A stretch of 59,601 nt of DNA from an uncultured Adlercreutzia sp. Its GTDB lineage: Bacteria; Actinomycetota; Coriobacteriia; Coriobacteriales; Eggerthellaceae. Below the pieces are notes generated by a model. It ran no database searches, was not told the origin of the DNA, and saw only the letters and a program-made list of their open reading frames with translations. Every line of letters starts with the position of its first letter. Within the stretch, counting starts at the first letter, position 1. The DNA is taken from assembly GCF_958431955.1 (NCBI RefSeq), contig NZ_CAUASN010000018.1, forward strand, positions 1 through 59,601, written 5' to 3'. Shown piece after piece: positions 32,131 through 40,176 of this stretch. The position numbers and the translations under genes are program-made.

Positions 32131-33282
32131 CTACTTCACCTCCAGCAGCTTGGCGCGCAGCTCGGCCTCCATGCGGCGCATCTCGGCCTCGGCCTCGGCG
32201 CGCTTGGCCCGGCCCTCGGCCTGGATCTTCATCACCTCGTCGAAGGTCTGGATGAGGTTCTCGTTGGTGGCCCTCAAGGTCTCGATGTCCACGATGCCGC
32301 GCTCGGACTCGCGGGCCACCTCCACCGTCGATTGCTTCAGCTTCTCGGCGTTCTTGCGCAGAAGCTCGTTGGTCATGTCGGTCACGGCCGACTGGGCGCG
32401 CAGGGCCGCCTCGTTGTTGGCGAGGCCCAGGGCCAAAAGCATCTGGCTCTTCCACAAGGGAATGGTGTTCACGAGCGTGGTCTGGATCTTCTCGATCATG
32501 AGCATCTCGTTGTTCTGCACGAGCCGGATCTGCGGGGCCATCTGCATGGCCACCGTGCGGGACAGATCCAGGTCGGAGAGCTTCTTCTCGAAGCGGTTGC
32601 ACGCCGCGGCCAGCTTCTGCACCGCCTCGGCGTCCTCGGTGGAGCCGGAGGCCTGGGCCTTGGCCGAAAGCTCGGCCAGCTCGCCGTCGCGCACCTCGGC
32701 CAGGCGCTGGCGGCCGGCCAGAAGGTACATCGTGAGCTCCTTGAAGTAGGTGAGATTCAAGTCGTAGAGCTTGTCCAGGGTGGCCGCATCCTTCATGAGC
32801 TGCACCTGGTGCCCCTCGAGCGCCTTGGCGATCTTGTCCACGTTGGCCTCGGCGGTGTCGTAGCGCGCCTTCAGGGCCACGATCTTGTTCGCCTGGCGCT
32901 TGAACAGGCCGAAGAGGCCCTTGTCGTCCTCGTCGGCATCGAAGCTCTTCAGCTCGGTGACCACGTTGGCGATGAGCGTGCCGGCCTCGCCAAGGTCCTG
33001 GGTGCGCACGCGCTCAAGGGCCGTCTCGGAGAACGAGGCCATCTTCTTTTGGGCGCCGGCGCCGAAGGTGAGCACCTGCTGGGAGTTGGCGATGTCGATC
33101 TGCTTGGCGAAGGCGTCCACCTGGGCCAGCTCCTCGGCCGAAAGCGAGTCGGCGAGGGAAGGGGCGGCGGGCGGCTCGGCCTCGACGAGAGTGGCCTCCA
33201 CCGCGTCGGCCCCGTCGGTCACCGGGTCGAGCGTGAGGGTGGGCGCGGGGATGTTCTCGAGGTTTGTCAGTTCGTTGGTCAT
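32131..33282 (-). CDS. TelA/KlaA-like toxic anion resistance family protein
   Basis: A 383-aa cytoplasmic, mostly helical protein of the TelA family, named for tellurite-resistance loci. About 50 acidic residues precede the domain. Family stretches are LTFGAGAQKKMASFSETALERVR, LFGLFKRQANKIVALKARYD and LVQNNEMLMIEKIQTTLVNTIPLWKSQM. The C-terminal 50 residues are a charged coiled coil. It lies 18 bp after xpaC, and this pair is common in Gram-positive bacteria. The cellular role is not settled; envelope stress and antibiotic or anion tolerance are suggested. Confidence 0.9.
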   Translation of the reverse strand: MTNELTNLENIPAPTLTLDPVTDGADAVEATLVEAEPPAAPSLADSLSAEELAQVDAFAKQIDIANSQQVLTFGAGAQKKMASFSETALERVRTQDLGEAGTLIANVVTELKSFDADEDDKGLFGLFKRQANKIVALKARYDTAEANVDKIAKALEGHQVQLMKDAATLDKLYDLNLTYFKELTMYLLAGRQRLAEVRDGELAELSAKAQASGSTEDAEAVQKLAAACNRFEKKLSDLDLSRTVAMQMAPQIRLVQNNEMLMIEKIQTTLVNTIPLWKSQMLLALGLANNEAALRAQSAVTDMTNELLRKNAEKLKQSTVEVARESERGIVDIETLRATNENLIQTFDEVMKIQAEGRAKRAEAEAEMRRMEAELRAKLLEVK

Positions 33283-33300
33283 GGGAAATCCTTTCGGGTT

Positions 33301-34866
33301 CTACTTCGCGTCGAAGGGGCCATCGGTCAGGCCCTCTTGGGCGAGCATGGCATGCAGCACCGAGATGTCGGCCGACACGTCCAGCGACAGGTCCTGGTAG
33401 GTGTCGTCGAAGAGCTTCTCGAAGGCGGCGTGGAGCACGTCGAGGGTGCGCTCGATCTCGCGTCGCGAGCTGGAGATGTTCTCGCCCTGCACGGGCTGCT
33501 CTTCCAGGTTGTCGTAGGCTTCGAGCAGCTTCACGCAGGTGGGCAGGTAGTAGGCGTTCAGGCGGTCGAGCCCGGCGATGACCTTCGGCTCGGCCTCGGC
33601 CCGGGCGAGGATGCGGCCGACCACTTCCTCGATCGCGGCAATCTTCTCGCTCACGGCCGCATCGTCGATGGCCGCGTTCAGCGCGCTCATCTGCCGCACG
33701 TAGTCGCGACCCTGCACGATGAAGGCCCGCTGGGCGGGCGTGAGGTTCTCGGACAGATGCTGCTCGCGCGCGGCGGCGGCAGCGGCCTCGGCGGCGCGGG
33801 CCTCCTCGGCGGCGCGCTCGTTCTCGAGCGACTGGCGCTGGGCCATCTGCAGCTGGCGGTACTGGCGATAGGCGTTGTCGGTCACCATGAGGGTGGTCTG
33901 CTCGTCGTCGATGCGGCCCTGGGGAAGGTAGCCGCCCTTGATGAGGTTGCGCGACGCGGCAAGCGCCGCCTTGGGGCTTACCTGCATGCGTGCGGCAATA
34001 TCCTCGATGGCAGCGGCTTCGCGCTCCCCCACGGCCCTTGCGAGCGCCTTCAGCTTCGAGGCGCGACGGAGCCGGCGAATGCCAAAGCCGAGCAGCGTGG
34101 CGAAACCGGCGGTGATAAGCCCGAGCACCACCGTCGTGGCCACGCCTGTAGCTCCCATGGCCGCCTCGGTGATGGCGGCAACCAACGTGGGGATCGCGAA
34201 GAACGCGGTGCCCGCGCCCCCGACGGCCGTCATCAAAGTGCCCGACACCGTCAGCCCCGCCGATGAGCGGAACCTGCCCTTGGTCTTGGCGAGCGGCGCC
34301 CATTGCTGCGCCTGCTGCGCAACGTAGGCCGCCGTCGGCCGGTAGCCCGGGGCCGTGCCACCCGGCGCAGCGCCGGGGGACTGCTGGTAAGCGGCCTGCT
34401 GCGCGGTGCGCTGGGCCTCCTTCTGGGCCTTTTGCGCCTGCTTCTGCTGCTTCTTGCGCTTCTCCTGGAGCTCCTTATGGGCCTTCAGGTTCTTCTCGGG
34501 CGACTGGCCGAGGGCCGCGGCGGCCTCGTCCACGCCCCTTTCCACCGCTTTGGCGAACTGGGAGAACGCCTTATCCACCGAGCGGCACATCCGCTCGAAG
34601 TCCTTGGCCGACATGCCGGGCACGGGGCTTTCCCCCGGCCGGAACGACGAGGATGCGGAGCGCGGGGAGCCCGCAGCGCCGGGCGATGGCGCGGCCCCCG
34701 CTCCCGCCGGCCCGGTCGCGGACGATTGCGCGCCGGCGGGAGCCGGGTCGTCCCAGGGCACTTCGTAGGTAGCCTCGGGACCGGGCTGCTGGGGCTCGCC
34801 CGCAGGTCGCCCCCAGCCGTCGTGGGGCTGCTGGGGCACCCCCTGTCCCGTCCGATACGTCGCCAT
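33301..34866 (-). CDS. XpaC-like (5-bromo-4-chloroindolyl phosphate hydrolysis) protein
   Basis: A 521-aa protein. Residues 1-85 are Pro/Gly/Gln-rich and disordered, 86-165 a Lys/Gln-rich coiled coil, and two membrane helices lie around 205-265 (GTLMTAVGGAGTAFFAIPTLVAAI, VATTVVLGLITAGFATLLGFGI). A winged-helix-like segment follows (AAAIEDIAARMQVSPKAALAASRNLIKGGYLP), then an Ala-rich coiled coil. The C-terminal XpaC domain begins about residue 400, with YLPTCVKLLEAYDNLEEQP. XpaC was named from a phenotype, not a shown enzyme activity. It begins the pair with telA. A TATGAT -10 lies at 34924-34929 on the minus strand. Confidence 0.82.
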   Translation of the reverse strand: MATYRTGQGVPQQPHDGWGRPAGEPQQPGPEATYEVPWDDPAPAGAQSSATGPAGAGAAPSPGAAGSPRSASSSFRPGESPVPGMSAKDFERMCRSVDKAFSQFAKAVERGVDEAAAALGQSPEKNLKAHKELQEKRKKQQKQAQKAQKEAQRTAQQAAYQQSPGAAPGGTAPGYRPTAAYVAQQAQQWAPLAKTKGRFRSSAGLTVSGTLMTAVGGAGTAFFAIPTLVAAITEAAMGATGVATTVVLGLITAGFATLLGFGIRRLRRASKLKALARAVGEREAAAIEDIAARMQVSPKAALAASRNLIKGGYLPQGRIDDEQTTLMVTDNAYRQYRQLQMAQRQSLENERAAEEARAAEAAAAAAREQHLSENLTPAQRAFIVQGRDYVRQMSALNAAIDDAAVSEKIAAIEEVVGRILARAEAEPKVIAGLDRLNAYYLPTCVKLLEAYDNLEEQPVQGENISSSRREIERTLDVLHAAFEKLFDDTYQDLSLDVSADISVLHAMLAQEGLTDGPFDAK

Positions 34867-34923
34867 CGACCATCCTCATCACGCTCTCGGCGCCTCGCAG
34901 GCACCACCGTTCATTTCGCCGCC

Positions 34924-34929
34924 ATCATA
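34924..34929 (-). promoter_or_regulatory. -10 element upstream of xpaC-telA
   Basis: TATGAT on the minus strand, 57 bp before the xpaC ATG. No clear -35 is seen. Confidence 0.35.
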
Positions 34930-34998
34930 CCACGCGCCCGCCCCGCCCCGCCGGGCCCGCCTCCGCGCCCCACGCAATCAACGGAGGCGCCATGAAAA

Positions 34999-35022
34999 GA
35001 GGGGCGGCCATGGCCGCCCCTC
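34999..35022 (-). terminator. Intrinsic terminator of alaS
   Basis: A perfect 24-bp palindrome (12-bp arms) lies 31 bp after the alaS stop and, on the minus strand, is followed by TTTTCATGG. Confidence 0.75.
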
Positions 35023-35053
35023 GGGGTAATAGCTCTCTATGGCGCGAAGGAGC

Positions 35054-37690
35054 CTACAGAATCATGTTGCGGGCGATCTCCAAAGCGTCGTCGATGCCGT
35101 CGGGGTTCTTGCCGCCGGCCTGGGCCATGGTGGGCTTGCCGCCGCCACCGCCCTGGATGGCCGGGCCCATGGCCTTGATGATGGCCCCGGCGTTGAACCC
35201 GGCGGCCACGGCCTCGTCGGTGCCGGCAGCCATGAGCACGGGCTTGCCGTCGCTCACCGCGGCCACCACCATGGCGCCCGGGGCGCTCATGCGGCTGCGC
35301 ACGACGTCCCACATGTTGCGCATCTGGCCGCCGTCGGTCACCTCGGTCCGCGCGATGATGACCGGGTAGCCCGCCGGCGCCTCCTGCACCTGGGAGAGCA
35401 GCGCGGCGAACATGTCGTCGCTCACCATCTCCTTGGCGCGCTTGGCCTTGGCGCGCATCTCCTTCATGGCCTTCTGGTCGGCGGCCACGCGCTCGGCCAC
35501 GTCGAAGGGCGGCACGCGCAGCACCTCGGCGGCCCCGCGCAACTCGGCCTCCACCTTGTTCACATAGGCGAGCGCGCCGTAGCTCGTCACGGCCTCGATG
35601 CGGCGCACGTTGGCGCCCACACTCGACTCGCTCGTGATCTTCAAGAAGCCGATCTCGGCGGTGTTGGACACATGGCAGCCGCCGCACAGCTCGCGGGACA
35701 AGTCACCCGCCTCTACCACGCGCACGACCTCGCCGTACTTCTCGCCGAACAGGCCCGTCACGCCGGCGGCGCGGGCCTCATCGAGCGAGGTCTCGTAGAT
35801 GGTCGTGGGCGTGGCGCTCATGATGTGCATGTTGGCCTCGCGCTCCACTTCCGCCAGCTGCTCGGCCGTGGTGGCCTCGAAGTGGGTGAAGTCGAAGCGC
35901 AGGCGGTCGGGGCCCACGTAGGAGCCGGCCTGCTTCACGTGATCGCCCAGCACGCGGCGCAGGGCGGCGTGCAGGATGTGGGTGGCAGTGTGGTTGCGCT
36001 CGATGGCGGCGCGGCGGTTGGCGTCCACACGGGCCACCACCGTATCGCCCTCGGCCAGACCGCCCTCGTCGGCGCGCACGGCGTGGACGAACAGCCCCTT
36101 CTCGGGCGATTTGGTGTCCAGCACGTAGATGTGCGCGTCCCCGTTCTCGATGAGGCCGGTGTCGCCCACCTCGCCGCCCATCTCGGCGTAGAACGGCGTG
36201 GCGGCGAGCACCACCTCGCCGGTCTGCCCGGGAGCCAGGGTGCCCACCCGCTCGCCGTCGACCACGATGGCGAGCACCCGCGTCTCGGCGTCCGTGGCTT
36301 CATAGCCGACGAACTCAGTGGGGCCGAGCTCGCGCAGCAGGTCGGCGTAGATGCCGCCGTAGGTGGACCAGGCGGCCTCGGCGTCCTTGGCGCCAGCGGC
36401 GCGGGCGCGCTCGCGCTGGGCCTCCATGGCGGCCTCGAAGCCGGCCATGTCCACGGTGATGCCGCGGCCCTCGGCGATCTCCTGGGTCACCTCCACGGGG
36501 AAGCCGTAGGTGTCGTGCAGGGTGAAGGCCTCCTCGCCCGAGAGCACCGTGCCCTCAAGGGCGGCAAGCGCGTCTTCCAGGTAGGCCTGGCCCTGGCGCA
36601 GGGTGGCGCCGAAGCGGTCCTCCTCGGCCATGATGAGGCCGCGCTCCAGCTCGCGGTTCTCCACGATCTCGGGGTACACGTCGCCCATGAGGCGCACGAT
36701 CTCGTCCACGTACTCGTTCAGGAAGTGGCCCTCGATGCCGATGAGCTGGGCCTTCATGATGGCGCGGCGCAGCAGGCGGCGCAGCACGTAGCCGCGGCCC
36801 TCGTTGCCCGGCAGAATGCCGTCGGCGATCATGAAGGTGACCGAGCGGGAGTGGTCGGCGATGATGCGCAGGGCCAGATCAACCTCGGCGTCCTCGCCGT
36901 AGGTGCGGCCGGAGAGGCGCTCGCCCACGGCCACGAGGCTGCGCAGCACGTCGGTCTCGTAGTTGGACTGCACGCCCTGCATGATGGCGGCCATGCGCTC
37001 CAGACCCATGCCCGTGTCGATGTTCTTCTTGGGCAGGGGCTCAAGCGTGCCGTCCTCCTGGCCGTCGTACTGGGTGAACACGCAGTTCCAGTACTCCAGG
37101 AACCGGTCGCAGTCACAGCCCGGCGCGCAGTCGGGGCTGCCGCAGCCGAACTCGGGGCCCTGGTCGTAGTAGATCTCCGAGCAGGGGCCGCAGGGGCCGG
37201 TCGGGCCGGCGCGCCAGAAGTTGTCGTCCTCCCCCAGCTTCGAGATGTGGTCCTCAGGCACGCCGAGCTTCTTCCAGATCTCGATGGTCTCGTCGTCGTC
37301 CTCGAACACGGTGAAGTACAAGCGCTCGGGCGGCAGGCCGAGCACGTTCACGGAGAAGTCGTAGGCCCAGGCGCACATCTCGTCCTTGAAGTACTCGCCG
37401 AAGGAGAAGTTGCCGAGCATCTCGAAGAAGCTCAAGTGGCGGCCCGTGGTGCCGATGATGTCGATGTCGTTGGTGCGCACGCACTTCTGCACGCTCGTGG
37501 TGCCGATATAGGGCGCCTCGAGCTGCTTCTGCTGCAGGAAGTAGGGCTTGAACTGCACCATGCCGGCGCTCGTCAGCAGAAGCGACGGGTCGTCGGGGAT
37601 GAGCGAGGAGGACGGCACCAGCTTGCAGCCCTTCTCCTGGAAGTAGTTCAGGTACTTCTCGCGAATCTCAGCGGTTGTCATGTACTGCAT
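35054..37690 (-). CDS. alaS: Alanyl-tRNA synthetase
   Basis: Charges tRNA-Ala and edits mischarged Ser and Gly. The 878-aa protein has the catalytic domain (MTTAEIREKYLNYFQEKGCKLVPSSSL; motif 2 and motif 3 regions present), an inserted Cys-rich loop GCGSPDCAPGCDCDRF as in many clostridial enzymes, the editing domain with HTATHILHAALR and CGGCHVSNTAEIG, and the C-terminal DHHA1-like Gly-rich domain. The usual editing motif CGGTH is CGGCH here; both zinc ligands are kept. The ATG at 37690, with AGGATACC before it, is preferred; an alternative ATG lies 9 bp inside. A TATAAT sits at 37739-37744 on the minus strand. Confidence 0.97.
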   Translation of the reverse strand: MQYMTTAEIREKYLNYFQEKGCKLVPSSSLIPDDPSLLLTSAGMVQFKPYFLQQKQLEAPYIGTTSVQKCVRTNDIDIIGTTGRHLSFFEMLGNFSFGEYFKDEMCAWAYDFSVNVLGLPPERLYFTVFEDDDETIEIWKKLGVPEDHISKLGEDDNFWRAGPTGPCGPCSEIYYDQGPEFGCGSPDCAPGCDCDRFLEYWNCVFTQYDGQEDGTLEPLPKKNIDTGMGLERMAAIMQGVQSNYETDVLRSLVAVGERLSGRTYGEDAEVDLALRIIADHSRSVTFMIADGILPGNEGRGYVLRRLLRRAIMKAQLIGIEGHFLNEYVDEIVRLMGDVYPEIVENRELERGLIMAEEDRFGATLRQGQAYLEDALAALEGTVLSGEEAFTLHDTYGFPVEVTQEIAEGRGITVDMAGFEAAMEAQRERARAAGAKDAEAAWSTYGGIYADLLRELGPTEFVGYEATDAETRVLAIVVDGERVGTLAPGQTGEVVLAATPFYAEMGGEVGDTGLIENGDAHIYVLDTKSPEKGLFVHAVRADEGGLAEGDTVVARVDANRRAAIERNHTATHILHAALRRVLGDHVKQAGSYVGPDRLRFDFTHFEATTAEQLAEVEREANMHIMSATPTTIYETSLDEARAAGVTGLFGEKYGEVVRVVEAGDLSRELCGGCHVSNTAEIGFLKITSESSVGANVRRIEAVTSYGALAYVNKVEAELRGAAEVLRVPPFDVAERVAADQKAMKEMRAKAKRAKEMVSDDMFAALLSQVQEAPAGYPVIIARTEVTDGGQMRNMWDVVRSRMSAPGAMVVAAVSDGKPVLMAAGTDEAVAAGFNAGAIIKAMGPAIQGGGGGKPTMAQAGGKNPDGIDDALEIARNMIL

Positions 37691-37738
37691 AGGTATCCTG
37701 TCCGTCCTTTGCGGATTGCCGAAAATATCCAACCGAGC

Positions 37739-37744
37739 ATTATA
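37739..37744 (-). promoter_or_regulatory. -10 element of alaS
   Basis: TATAAT on the minus strand, 48 bp before the alaS start and 8 bp past the stop of the AI-2E gene. It suggests a separate alaS promoter, although no -35 is evident. Confidence 0.45.
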
Positions 37745-37751
37745 GTACAAG

Positions 37752-39128
37752 TTACTTGCGGCCGTCGTCCTCGTCGTGGGAGTGGCGCGGGGTGATGCGG
37801 CCGTGGCCCTGCATGTGCAGCTTCGGGAGGCGCCCCGATATTCCGGGCATGTTCTCCAGGCGGATGGGCCTCAAGGTTCCCGTGGTGCCGGGCGCGGTGG
37901 CGTCGGCGATGGGGTTCACCGTCTCGGCGTCGTCGGGAGTGCCCTTGAAGAACACGCCGTCCTCGGCCACGAGGTGGCGGCCGGTCTTCTTCTCGAAATA
38001 GTACACGAACACCGACTTGGCCACGGCCACGAGCGGGATGGAGGCGAGCATGCCCACGAGCGACCCTAAAAGCCCGCTCATGGCGCCGCCGAGCGCCGAG
38101 CCCACCATCAAGGCGAACAGGGTGAGGGCCGGGTGGATGTCCACGGAGTTCGCCATGATCTTCGGCGAGATGAAGGTGTAGACGAGCTGCTGGATGATAA
38201 TGGTGCCGATAAGCGCGATGGCCGCGGTCACCGGCCCGGCGAAGATGGCCACGATGGCCGCCAGGGCGCCGCCGATCCAGGGGCCGATGATGGGGATGAT
38301 GTTCATGACGCCGGTGATGAGGCCGAGCACGGCGGCGTTGGGAACGCCCGCCACGGCGAACAGGATGCCGCAGCCCACGCCGATGATGGCGCACTGCAGA
38401 AGCGTGCCCTTGATGTAGCCGCCCATGACCCGGGTGAAGGTGGCATGGAAGAACTCGGCGTCCTCGGCGTGCTTCGGGCCGATGAGGCGGCGCGTCTCGC
38501 GGCCGATGGCCGGCAGCTCCATGAGCACCCAGAACGCGATAACGAGCCCGAAGCCCAGGGCCATAAGCCCGTTGGCGAGCGTGGTGCCGAAGGCCATGAC
38601 GCCGCTTCCGGCCCCCGAGGCCACGCCGGCCGCCCAGGAGGCCGCCGACTTCTGCGCCTCGGCGATGAGGTTCTTCACCGTGTCGTCCTCGAAGAACTGG
38701 GCGTAGCGGGCGTAAAGGTCGTTGCCCCAGGCGGTGATGGCCTCCACGTAGTGGGGCATGCTCGTGAGCAAGTCGTTGAACTGGGAGTTCAGGCCGAACA
38801 TAGGCGAGAACAAGAGAAAGCCCACCGCCGCCAGCACGAGGGCCATCACGATATAGGCCACCGTCGTGCCGATGGCGCGGTTCACGTGGATGCGCTCCAG
38901 GCCGTTCACGATGCCGCGCAGGCAGAACACGATGATCACGGTCCAGATGAGGATGGCCACCGGCACCGACAGGATGCCCATGAGCCACACCACGCCGCCG
39001 AGAAGGATGATGGCGGCAATGACCGACCACAGATCGAGGAAACGGGCGCGCGCCCTCAGCTGGCGCGCGGTCAGGGTGCGGTCGGCGGTCAGGCGCGGGT
39101 TGTTAGCGACAGGGGCCTCGTTGCTCAT
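37752..39128 (-). CDS. AI-2E family transporter
   Basis: A 458-aa membrane protein with about eight helices. It has the AI-2E/PerM family hallmarks GVPNAAVLGLITGVMNIIPIIGPWIGG and a late IIQQLVYTFISPKIMANSVDIHPALTLFALMVG. The family includes autoinducer-2 exporters and Na+/H+ antiporters, so the substrate is not determined. A 70-residue polar tail, ending in His/Asp/Glu-rich sequence, follows the last helix. GAGGAAGAG precedes the ATG. It is 27 bp downstream of the DUF948-like gene. Confidence 0.88.
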   Translation of the reverse strand: MSNEAPVANNPRLTADRTLTARQLRARARFLDLWSVIAAIILLGGVVWLMGILSVPVAILIWTVIIVFCLRGIVNGLERIHVNRAIGTTVAYIVMALVLAAVGFLLFSPMFGLNSQFNDLLTSMPHYVEAITAWGNDLYARYAQFFEDDTVKNLIAEAQKSAASWAAGVASGAGSGVMAFGTTLANGLMALGFGLVIAFWVLMELPAIGRETRRLIGPKHAEDAEFFHATFTRVMGGYIKGTLLQCAIIGVGCGILFAVAGVPNAAVLGLITGVMNIIPIIGPWIGGALAAIVAIFAGPVTAAIALIGTIIIQQLVYTFISPKIMANSVDIHPALTLFALMVGSALGGAMSGLLGSLVGMLASIPLVAVAKSVFVYYFEKKTGRHLVAEDGVFFKGTPDDAETVNPIADATAPGTTGTLRPIRLENMPGISGRLPKLHMQGHGRITPRHSHDEDDGRK

Positions 39129-39155
39129 GACTCTTCCTCACAGAATCCACGCGAA

Positions 39156-40049
39156 CTAGCGGGCGGCGCGGAAGCCGCCGTCCACGGGAGCCGGGGCGGC
39201 CTGGGCCGCGGCGGCATTCGGCGACAGCGACGGGGAGGCGGCATCGGCCGCAGGGGCCGGCGCCGGGGCCGAGACCGGGGCGGCGTGGGCCGCGGCGGGG
39301 GTGTCGGCGTCGGTGGCGGAGACGGCGGCGTTCGTGATCGTGGCCGCCGTGGAGCCCAGCTGGCTCTCGAAGGCGTCGGTGCGGGTGGCGCGGGCAGCCG
39401 CGTCGGCCTTGCGGGCGGCGCGGCGCGCCTTCTGCTCGGACATGACGGCGCTCGCCGCATCGCCCACGGCGCTCACGGCCTCGGACACGGTGGCGGAGCG
39501 CTCGGGCGCGGAGGGCTTCGAGGCGCCGCCGAGGCGCACCGACTCGTCGGAGGCGTAGCGGGGCTTGAACTTGCTGCGCAGCTTGCCGGTGAGCGTGTTC
39601 ACCAGATCGATAGGCGCGCTCGTCACCGTGTCCACGGCGCCGGCGGCCTTCGAGACCGAGTCGGTGATCTGGGTGACGTCCTCGAGGATCTGATCGACCC
39701 GCATGAGCTCGAGGTTCGCCGCGTCCACCGTGAGGGAGAGGCGCTCCACGAGCGGGTCCACGCGCCCGACGGCGGGCTTGGCCTCCTCAGCCATGGCGTT
39801 CGCCTTCTCCATGAGGGGGGTCACCTGCTCGACGAGGAGCGTGTTCACGTTGCCCACCAGGGGCGTCACCTCGGAGGTGATCTTCTCCACGTTGCGCAGG
39901 GTGGGGGTGAGTTCCTCGTGGGCATCGTCGATGGTGGCGCGCGTCGAGCGGATGGTCAGCGCCAGCTCCACGACGAACCAGACGAGCACCGCGCCGACGA
40001 GCACGTATACCACGGGCAGCGCGATGTCCACGATAGCGGCGAAATCCAT
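39156..40049 (-). CDS. DUF948-like membrane-anchored coiled-coil protein
   Basis: A 297-aa protein with one N-terminal membrane helix (about 8-31), a DUF948-type amphipathic helical stretch (TIRSTRATIDDAHEELTPTLRNVEKITSEVTPL, and so on, residues 32-150), then a Lys/Arg/Ala region and an Ala/Pro-rich disordered tail (about 225-290). Function is unknown; the family is often placed with general-stress or cell-envelope proteins. AAGGAGG precedes the ATG, and a TATAGT -10 lies at 40080-40085 on the minus strand. It probably forms a two-gene unit with the AI-2E transporter. Confidence 0.75.
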   Translation of the reverse strand: MDFAAIVDIALPVVYVLVGAVLVWFVVELALTIRSTRATIDDAHEELTPTLRNVEKITSEVTPLVGNVNTLLVEQVTPLMEKANAMAEEAKPAVGRVDPLVERLSLTVDAANLELMRVDQILEDVTQITDSVSKAAGAVDTVTSAPIDLVNTLTGKLRSKFKPRYASDESVRLGGASKPSAPERSATVSEAVSAVGDAASAVMSEQKARRAARKADAAARATRTDAFESQLGSTAATITNAAVSATDADTPAAAHAAPVSAPAPAPAADAASPSLSPNAAAAQAAPAPVDGGFRAAR

Positions 40050-40079
40050 GATGAGCCTCCTTATAATTCCGAAGACTTG

Positions 40080-40085
40080 ACTATA
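40080..40085 (-). promoter_or_regulatory. -10 element of the DUF948/AI-2E unit
   Basis: TATAGT on the minus strand, 30 bp before the ATG. A 14-bp perfect palindrome, TTCCGTTAACGGAA, lies farther upstream at 40151-40164 and could be an operator. Confidence 0.4.
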
Positions 40086-40150
40086 CTATTACCGCGCCCA
40101 TTCTAATTGCGCCTTTTCCCATTTCACAGAAGGCCGTCACACAGTAGCCA

Positions 40151-40164
40151 TTCCGTTAACGGAA
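40151..40164. promoter_or_regulatory. 14-bp perfect palindrome, possible operator
   Basis: TTCCGTTAACGGAA between rarA and the DUF948-like gene, about 65 bp upstream of the -10 element. No regulator is assigned. Confidence 0.3.
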
Positions 40165-40176
40165 GTTGGCATCGCG

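Noticed and set aside
32131..33282. TelA as evidence of a tellurite-resistance island
   Set aside because: TelA/XpaC pairs are common chromosomal genes in Gram-positives; no other ter genes or mobility genes are present.
31573..34266. An 897-codon plus-strand frame opposite ruvX, telA and xpaC
   Set aside because: It is a shadow of three real minus-strand genes; its Leu/Gly/His-rich translation matches no family.
35023..35034. GGGGTAATAGCT after alaS, shared with 8281-8292 in the reductase control region
   Set aside because: The copy after alaS lacks the mirror half-site and lies at the end of a gene, so the match is probably chance.
35039..37795. A 918-codon plus-strand frame opposite alaS
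   Set aside because: It is antisense to alaS over its whole length, with no domain and no ribosome site.
37752..39128. Calling the AI-2E family gene an autoinducer-2 exporter
   Set aside because: The family also contains ion antiporters and no luxS or lsr gene is nearby, so only the family name is justified.
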